Assembly: GCF_014647375.1 (NCBI RefSeq)
Contig: NZ_BMPB01000005.1
Location: 62,001-126,000, forward strand
From: Parabacteroides faecis
GTDB taxonomy: Bacteria > Bacteroidota > Bacteroidia > Bacteroidales > Tannerellaceae
Reading direction: 5' to 3'
DNA length: 64,000 nt
Position numbers and translations under genes: made by a program. Shown here piece after piece: positions 58,724-64,000 of the stretch. The number at the start of each line of letters is the position of its first letter. Position 1 is the first letter of the stretch. The notes below the pieces were generated by a model. The model was not told the origin of the DNA. It saw nothing but the letters and a program-made list of their open reading frames with translations, and made no database searches.

Positions 58724-60892
58724 ATGGCTGAAGAGATCGAACCAATAGAAACTGCCCCGAAGAGTAACCGTATATTATTCTGTTACTTTATTGTCGTGCT
58801 GCTGTTGGGGCTTATAGCGGTTGGAATATTGCTACGCACGTTTGATACAGCTTTCGTGGAAAAGGAGAAATGGGAAAAAGTGGCAGAAAGCCAGAAACGC
58901 CCAAACCGTCTGATATTGCCCGGACGCGGAAACATCTATTCTTCCGATGGAAAGCTGATGGCTACCAGTGTGCCTCGTTACTATACCTATATAGACTTCC
59001 GGGCCGATGGATTTTCTGTCGATACGTTCCTGAGTTCGAAGGTGAACGGAGTCGATTCTTTGTCGGTCTATTTATCCCGGAAATTCAAAAACCGGACACC
59101 GGCCGGATATAAGGCCCATCTGCTTCGCGGACTGAAAAGTAAAAGCCGCCAGTATCCCGTCTATGAAGGCCGTGCTTCTTATACCGACCTGAAAGAGATG
59201 AAGAAATATCCGTTTCTCCGTTTAAGCCGGTACAAGAGCGGATTCTATACAAAGGAAATGGTGCAGCGTCAGAAGCCGTTCGGAACACTGGCTTCCCGTA
59301 CGATCGGAGATATCTATGGTGAAATTGAAGCTGGAGGTATGACCAAGGGAAAGAATGGTCTGGAGTTGCAATACGATTCGTTGCTCCGGGGCGAAGCTGG
59401 TTTGAGTTCGGTACGTCGTGTAGGTGGCGGTTGGACGAATGTCGTTGAGGTGGAGCCGGTGGACGGTATGGATATCCGTACGACGATAGATATCAATATC
59501 CAGGATATAACCGAGAAGTCATTGGTCGATATGTTGAAGAAGATCGATGCCGAATCGGGAACAGCTGTAGTGATGGAAGTTTCCACAGGCGAGATAAAGG
59601 CAATAACCAATATGGGGCGTATCCGTGAAGGTGCTTATGCCGAAACGAAAAACCATGCTGTGGCTGATGAGATAGAGCCGGGCTCTACTTTCAAGGTCGC
59701 TTCTATGATGGTGGCGTTGGAAGATGGCGTCTGCCAGCCGAGCGATACGGTGGATGTCGGTAAGGGTGTTTATATGTATAAAGGAGCCCGCATGACCGAC
59801 CATAATATGAACAAAGGCGGTTACGGTCGTATTTCGGCAGAACAGGCGATCTGGTATTCATCGAATATCGGTGTTGCCAAGATCATTCTGAAAGGATACG
59901 AAAAGAACCCGACCAAATATGTGGAAGGCCTGTATAAACTAGGCCTGACCATCCCGCTGAACCTGGAAATACCGGGAGCCGGACGTGCCAAGATACGTAT
60001 GCCGAATGATACCACTTTATATTGGTCGAAGACTACGTTGCCCTGGATGTCGTTCGGATACGAAACGCAGATACCTCCGATCTATACGCTGACATTCTTC
60101 AATGCCATAGCGAACGGCGGTAAGATGGTGCGCCCGATGTTTACCAAAGAGATCATGCACAACGGCAAGACGGTGCAGAGTTTCTCGACGGAAGTCCTGA
60201 AATCGTCGATCTGTTCCGACAATACACTGGCTATTATCAAGGATATGTTGTTGGGTGTGGTTGAGCAGGGAACAGGTAAAGCCGTGCATTCGGATATTAT
60301 CCGTATCGCGGGAAAGACAGGTACGGCACAGATCGCATCCGGCGGTGTTTATCGTACGAGCGGTCACCAGGTCGCTTTCTGCGGATATTTCCCGGCCGAT
60401 GAACCGAAGTATTCCTGTATCGTTGTGATCCGCCGTCCGCGTATCGGTTATCCTTCAGGGGGTACGATGTCCGGAGGCGTAGTGAAGGCCATTGCCGAGA
60501 AAGTCTATGCCAGCCATATGTCGTTCGACGTGCGCGATATGGAACGCGATTCGTTGGCAGTTATGCTGCCGGCGGCAAAGAACGGTAATCTGGATGCGTT
60601 GGAAAATGTATTGGGTAAGCTCGATGTCAGTGCAAACACGGATAGCCTGGAAACAAAATGGGTGACCTCTAAGCGGGAAGAAGGAGATGAAGAGCTTCAT
60701 CTGCGTGATCTGACGATCCGTGAAGGACTGGTTCCGAATGTGATCGGCATGGGAGCGAAAGATGCTGTCTACTTGCTTGAAAGTGCAGGTTTACGAGTGG
60801 TATTGGATGGAATGGGACGAGTTTCCTCCCAGTCGATGGGACCGGGAACGCGGATTGCCAAAGGACAGTCCATCCGCTTAACATTAAAATAA
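58724..60892 (+). CDS. ftsI: Septal peptidoglycan transpeptidase with PASTA domain
   Basis: This 722-residue penicillin-binding protein crosslinks septal peptidoglycan. A transmembrane anchor is at about residues 17-38. The dimerisation domain contains RGNIYSSDGKLMATS. The transpeptidase motifs are S-x-x-K at Ser321-Lys324 (EPGSTFK), S-x-N at Ser379-Asn381 (YSSN) and K-T-G at 531-533 (GKTGTAQ). A C-terminal PASTA domain (about 665-722, VPNVIGMGAKDAVYLLESAGL) is present. It is longer than E. coli FtsI because of that domain, as in other Bacteroidota. It is 2 bp after ftsL. Confidence 0.95.
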   Translation: MAEEIEPIETAPKSNRILFCYFIVVLLLGLIAVGILLRTFDTAFVEKEKWEKVAESQKRPNRLILPGRGNIYSSDGKLMATSVPRYYTYIDFRADGFSVDTFLSSKVNGVDSLSVYLSRKFKNRTPAGYKAHLLRGLKSKSRQYPVYEGRASYTDLKEMKKYPFLRLSRYKSGFYTKEMVQRQKPFGTLASRTIGDIYGEIEAGGMTKGKNGLELQYDSLLRGEAGLSSVRRVGGGWTNVVEVEPVDGMDIRTTIDINIQDITEKSLVDMLKKIDAESGTAVVMEVSTGEIKAITNMGRIREGAYAETKNHAVADEIEPGSTFKVASMMVALEDGVCQPSDTVDVGKGVYMYKGARMTDHNMNKGGYGRISAEQAIWYSSNIGVAKIILKGYEKNPTKYVEGLYKLGLTIPLNLEIPGAGRAKIRMPNDTTLYWSKTTLPWMSFGYETQIPPIYTLTFFNAIANGGKMVRPMFTKEIMHNGKTVQSFSTEVLKSSICSDNTLAIIKDMLLGVVEQGTGKAVHSDIIRIAGKTGTAQIASGGVYRTSGHQVAFCGYFPADEPKYSCIVVIRRPRIGYPSGGTMSGGVVKAIAEKVYASHMSFDVRDMERDSLAVMLPAAKNGNLDALENVLGKLDVSANTDSLETKWVTSKREEGDEELHLRDLTIREGLVPNVIGMGAKDAVYLLESAGLRVVLDGMGRVSSQSMGPGTRIAKGQSIRLTLK

Positions 60893-60898
60893 TAGAAG

Positions 60899-60918
60899 GA
60901 CAGGTTTTCTGACCTGTC
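60899..60918. other. Small hairpin between ftsI and murE
   Basis: GACAGGT (60899-60905) pairs with ACCTGTC (60912-60918). No T run follows. It may be a relic of the heptamer-type elements. Confidence 0.35.
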
Positions 60919-60934
60919 TGCAAACAGATAGAAT

Positions 60935-62407
60935 ATGGAACTGAAGAAATTGATTCATACGTTGGATGTACTGGAAACAGTGGGTGCTGATGATGTAAAA
61001 ATCACAGGTATCCAGTCCGACTCCCGTAAGGTGGAAAACGGCTTTTTATTCGTAGCGGTCAGAGGCACGGCAGTCGACGGACATGCCTATATCGACGGAG
61101 CTATTGCCAAAGGAGCCGTAGCGGTCATCTGCGAGGAAATTCCATCCCTTTCGGAAGAAAGGGAAGTTTCATTCGGGAGAAACATTTGTTTTATCCGGGT
61201 GAAAGATTCGGCGGACGCATTAGGTAAGGTCGTCTCGACCTGGTATGACAATCCTTCGGACAAACTGACGCTGGTAGGTGTTACCGGAACGAACGGTAAG
61301 ACGACGATCGCGACTTTATTGTATGAAATGTTCCGTAAGATGGGGCATAAGGTAGGACTGCTTTCAACCGTATGCAATTATATCGACGGCGAAGCGATCC
61401 CGACCGATCATACGACGCCCGACCCGATCACCCTCCACGGCCTGATGGCACGCATGGTAGAAGCCGGATGCGAATATGCCTTTATGGAAGTCAGTTCCCA
61501 TTCGATCGACCAGAAACGTATCAGTGGCCTGTCGTTCGACGGCGGTATTTTTACCAACCTGACACGCGACCATCTGGATTATCATAAAACGGTAGAGAAT
61601 TACCTGAAGGCAAAGAAGAAATTCTTCGACGACCTGCCTGCCGATGCTTTTGCGTTGACTAACGCAGACGATAAATCAGGTCTGGTCATGCTCCAGAACA
61701 CGGCGGCCAGGAAACTGACCTATTCGCTCCGTACCTTGGCAGACTTCAAAGGAAAGATTCTCGAATCTCATTTTGAAGGAACCGAAATGGTTATCAACGG
61801 ACGTGACGTGATCGTGCATTTCGTAGGCCGTTTCAATGCTTACAACCTGTTGGCTGTGTACGGTGCTGCTGTTTCTTTAGGGAAGGACCCGGAGGAAACG
61901 CTGATCGTCCTGAGTACGTTGCATTCGGTCTCCGGTCGTTTTGAAACGATACAATCTCCGTTCGGTTATACGGCGATTGTCGATTATGCCCATACACCTG
62001 ATGCCTTGACAAATGTACTGAATGGTATCCAGGAAGTGCTCGACGGCAGAGGCCGCATCATCACCGTGGTGGGGGCGGGTGGCAACCGTGACAAAGGCAA
62101 ACGTCCGCTGATGGCGAAAGAAGCTGCCAAACTGAGCGACCAGGTGATCCTGACCTCTGATAATCCTCGTTTTGAAGAACCGGACGAGATCATTCAGGAT
62201 ATGGTGGCCGGACTGAGTAAGGCGGATATGGAACGTACGCTTTGCATCACTGATCGTATGCAAGCGATCAAGACAGCGACTATGCTGGCAAAGAAAGGCG
62301 ATGTGATCCTCGTGGCCGGTAAAGGACATGAAGATTATCAGGACGTGAAAGGCGTAAAACACCATTTTGACGACCGGGAAGTAATAAGAAATATATTTAA
62401 TAGTTGA
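60935..62407 (+). CDS. murE: UDP-N-acetylmuramoyl-L-alanyl-D-glutamate-2,6-diaminopimelate ligase
   Basis: This 490-residue cytoplasmic Mur ligase adds the third amino acid of the peptidoglycan stem peptide. Visible are the substrate-binding [22 protein letters not shown], the P-loop [10 protein letters not shown] (GTNGKTT at 118-124), [31 protein letters not shown] and [10 protein letters not shown]. The DNPR motif at 409-412 is the marker for meso-diaminopimelate, so the peptidoglycan is probably of the mDAP type. It is 42 bp after ftsI. Confidence 0.96.
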   Translation: MELKKLIHTLDVLETVGADDVKITGIQSDSRKVENGFLFVAVRGTAVDGHAYIDGAIAKGAVAVICEEIPSLSEEREVSFGRNICFIRVKDSADALGKVVSTWYDNPSDKLTLVGVTGTNGKTTIATLLYEMFRKMGHKVGLLSTVCNYIDGEAIPTDHTTPDPITLHGLMARMVEAGCEYAFMEVSSHSIDQKRISGLSFDGGIFTNLTRDHLDYHKTVENYLKAKKKFFDDLPADAFALTNADDKSGLVMLQNTAARKLTYSLRTLADFKGKILESHFEGTEMVINGRDVIVHFVGRFNAYNLLAVYGAAVSLGKDPEETLIVLSTLHSVSGRFETIQSPFGYTAIVDYAHTPDALTNVLNGIQEVLDGRGRIITVVGAGGNRDKGKRPLMAKEAAKLSDQVILTSDNPRFEEPDEIIQDMVAGLSKADMERTLCITDRMQAIKTATMLAKKGDVILVAGKGHEDYQDVKGVKHHFDDREVIRNIFNS

Positions 62408-62483
62408 CAGTTGACAGATGATGGTTGACAGTTAAATGTACATCACAAATAACTGTCAACTGTCACTTGTCACTTGTCAACTG
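62401..62483. repeat. Heptamer-built palindromic element, copy 2 (murE-mraY)
   Basis: The left arm has TTGACAG-type heptamers (62401-62433) and the right arm the complementary CTGTCAA type (62451-62483). It touches the murE stop and ends about 15 bp before mraY. Confidence 0.8.
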
Positions 62484-62497
62484 AAAACAAAGTTTTT

Positions 62498-63757
62498 ATG
62501 TTGTATTATCTTTTTAATTATCTGGATCAATTCGACTTACCTGGAGCGGGTATGTTTAAATATGTATCATTCCGTTCCGGATTGGCGTTGATTCTCTCTT
62601 TGTTCATCTCGACAGCCATCGGCCGCCGTATTATCGACCGCTTGCAGATGTTGCAGATCGGCGAGACGGTACGTAATCTCGGATTGGAAGGACAGATGAG
62701 CAAGAAAGGCACTCCGACGATGGGTGGAATCATTATCATCATTGCGATTCTGATTCCGACCTTGCTTTGTGCGAAACTGAATAACATCTATGTGATCCTG
62801 ATGATGGTTACCACCGTTTGGCTGGGTGCCCTGGGTTTTGCCGACGATTACATTAAAGTATTCCGTAAGAACAAAGAAGGAATGCACGGTAAATTCAAGA
62901 TCGTAGGTCAGGTCGGCCTGGGGCTGATTGTCGGGCTGGTGTTGTTTATGAGTCCTGATGTCGTGATCAAAGAGAATATGGAAGTGCGTCACGATAACGT
63001 AATTGAGGAAGTTCATTATCACACGGTGGAAACAAAATCGACCAAGACGACCATTCCATTTATGAAGAATAATAATTTCGATTATGCCCAACTGGTTAGC
63101 TGGGCAGGCGATTATAAAGAAGAAGCAGCCTGGCTGGTATTCGTTTTGATGACCATATTCGTGGTGACGGCCGTTTCTAACGGTGCGAACCTTACCGACG
63201 GACTGGACGGACTGGCGGCAGGAAGTTCTGCTATCATTGGGGTTGCATTGGGTATATTGGCCTATATGTCTGCCCACTTCGAATTTGCTTCCTTCCTGAA
63301 TATCATGTTTATCCCCGGTGCAGAGGAATTGGTGGTTTTTGCTGCTGCCTTTATCGGGGCGACAGTCGGTTTCCTTTGGTATAATTCATACCCGGCACAG
63401 GTGTTTATGGGAGATACGGGTAGTTTGACGTTGGGAGGTATTATTGCTGTGTTCGCTATAATTATACGTAAAGAGTTGCTAATACCGATTCTTTGTGGTA
63501 TTTTTCTCGCTGAAAGTATTTCGGTTATGGTACAGGTTGCCTACTTCAAATATACAAAAAAGAAGTATGGTGAAGGGCGTCGTATATTTAAGATGACGCC
63601 GTTGCACCATCATTTCCAGAAGGCGGGAAACGCAGGAATACAAGCGTTGCTGCAAAAACCGTTCAACGTGGTGCCCGAATCGAAGATCGTGGTACGTTTC
63701 TGGTTGATCGGTATTATTCTGGCGGTTATTACGATTGTGACATTGAAGATGAGATAA
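62498..63757 (+). CDS. mraY: Phospho-N-acetylmuramoyl-pentapeptide transferase
   Basis: This 419-residue integral membrane enzyme transfers phospho-MurNAc-pentapeptide to undecaprenyl phosphate to make lipid I. About ten membrane segments are seen. Motifs are [13 protein letters not shown], the Asp-rich [54 protein letters not shown] and [12 protein letters not shown]. The ATG at 62498 is chosen; the frame extends to 62474 inside the repeat element. An insertion of about 60 residues with charged segments (about 155-205, [20 protein letters not shown]) makes it longer than the E. coli enzyme, as in other Bacteroidota. Confidence 0.96.
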   Translation: MLYYLFNYLDQFDLPGAGMFKYVSFRSGLALILSLFISTAIGRRIIDRLQMLQIGETVRNLGLEGQMSKKGTPTMGGIIIIIAILIPTLLCAKLNNIYVILMMVTTVWLGALGFADDYIKVFRKNKEGMHGKFKIVGQVGLGLIVGLVLFMSPDVVIKENMEVRHDNVIEEVHYHTVETKSTKTTIPFMKNNNFDYAQLVSWAGDYKEEAAWLVFVLMTIFVVTAVSNGANLTDGLDGLAAGSSAIIGVALGILAYMSAHFEFASFLNIMFIPGAEELVVFAAAFIGATVGFLWYNSYPAQVFMGDTGSLTLGGIIAVFAIIIRKELLIPILCGIFLAESISVMVQVAYFKYTKKKYGEGRRIFKMTPLHHHFQKAGNAGIQALLQKPFNVVPESKIVVRFWLIGIILAVITIVTLKMR

Positions 63758-63760
63758 ATT

Positions 63761-63841
63761 CAGTTGACAAGTGACAGATGACAGTTGACAGATAAGGTTA
63801 GCGACTGATACCTGTCAACCGTCACTTGTCAACTGTCAACT
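63761..63841. repeat. Heptamer-built palindromic element, copy 3 (mraY-murD)
   Basis: The left arm (63761-63793) holds TTGACAG-type units and the right arm (63832-63841 and preceding bases from 63811) holds CTGTCAA-type units. It fills almost the whole gap. Confidence 0.8.
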
Positions 63842-63858
63842 AAAAAATAAAGTTTTTT

Positions 63859-64000
63859 ATGAAGCGGATTGTTGTATTAGGGGGAGGAGAAAGCGGTGCA
63901 GGTGCAGCCGTGTTGGCGAAGGCAAAAGGATTTGACGTGTTCGTTTCCGACTTTTCGTCTATCAAACCCAAGTATAAGGATATGCTCGACGCCCACGGGA
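63859..64000 (+). CDS. murD: UDP-N-acetylmuramoylalanine-D-glutamate ligase, N-terminal part, cut by window edge
   Basis: The ATG at 63859 begins MKRIVVLGGGESGAGAAVLA, a Rossmann-type Gly-rich start with the GxGESG pattern of MurD, followed by KGFDVFVSDFSSIKPKYKDML. Only 47 codons are present. MurD adds D-Glu to UDP-MurNAc-L-Ala. The order mraY-murD is standard for the division cluster, which supports the call. Confidence 0.9.
   Translation, partial: MKRIVVLGGGESGAGAAVLAKAKGFDVFVSDFSSIKPKYKDMLDAHG

Noticed and set aside
1-64000. Insertion sequences, prophage, integrase or the invertase for the switch
   Set aside because: No transposase, integrase or serine/tyrosine recombinase reading frame was found on either strand in this window.

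Overview
The window reads as chromosomal DNA of a gut Bacteroidota, most likely Parabacteroides or a close relative. The evidence is four SusC/SusD pairs, a hybrid two-component regulator, an ECF sigma/FecR-controlled locus, a murF-alr fusion, a GSCFA protein, a probable type IX-secreted surface protein of the DUF6383 kind, and repeated use of the Bacteroides promoter (TTTG, 19-20 bases, TAnnTTTG). The genus call is inference. No tRNA, rRNA, CRISPR array, transposase or integrase was seen.

Region 1 (1-15323) is a fructan utilisation locus on the + strand: the C-terminal part of a hybrid sensor/regulator, SusC, SusD, a surface glycan-binding lipoprotein of the BT1761 type, a surface GH32 lipoprotein of the endo-levanase type, two exported GH32 enzymes, a PfkB fructokinase and an MFS sugar transporter. 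Fructan is bound and cut at the surface, imported through SusCD, trimmed to fructose in the periplasm, carried into the cytoplasm and phosphorylated.

Region 2 (15353-21541) is a SusC-SusD-lipoprotein operon on the - strand with no enzymes. Its SusC lacks a promoter, start region, signal peptide and most of the first domain. Those parts lie next to it in the opposite orientation, between perfect 25-bp inverted repeats (21041-21065 and 21499-21523). Flipping the roughly 433-bp core would fuse promoter and signal peptide in frame to the SusC body and give a complete 1063-residue protein. This is a phase-variation switch, written here in the OFF orientation, and is the strongest discovery in the window.

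Region 3 (21541-37123) is mostly housekeeping: frr, rsgA, dgt, a Sua5/YrdC protein, fabI, murF-alr, GSCFA and an HU-like protein. A further SusC/SusD pair (25199-29902) and an exported protein of unknown function are interspersed.

Region 4 (37124-40916) carries a 1043-residue probable surface protein with a signal peptide, a type IX-like C-terminal domain and its own codon style.

Region 5 (41228-56891) is an ECF sigma/anti-sigma controlled locus with an STN-domain SusC, a SusD, GH78 and GH106 alpha-L-rhamnosidases and a third exported enzyme-like protein. A motif TGTGG-N16-CGTCTTA occurs with identical spacing before fecR and before susC and is the likely ECF promoter. The last gene has a separate promoter with a palindrome between its two boxes.

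Region 6 (57408-64000) is the start of the division and cell wall cluster: rsmH, ftsL, ftsI, murE, mraY and the first part of murD, with no mraZ directly upstream. Heptamer-built palindromic elements sit between several of these genes, and two 22-bp-period palindromic tandem arrays precede frr and rsmH.
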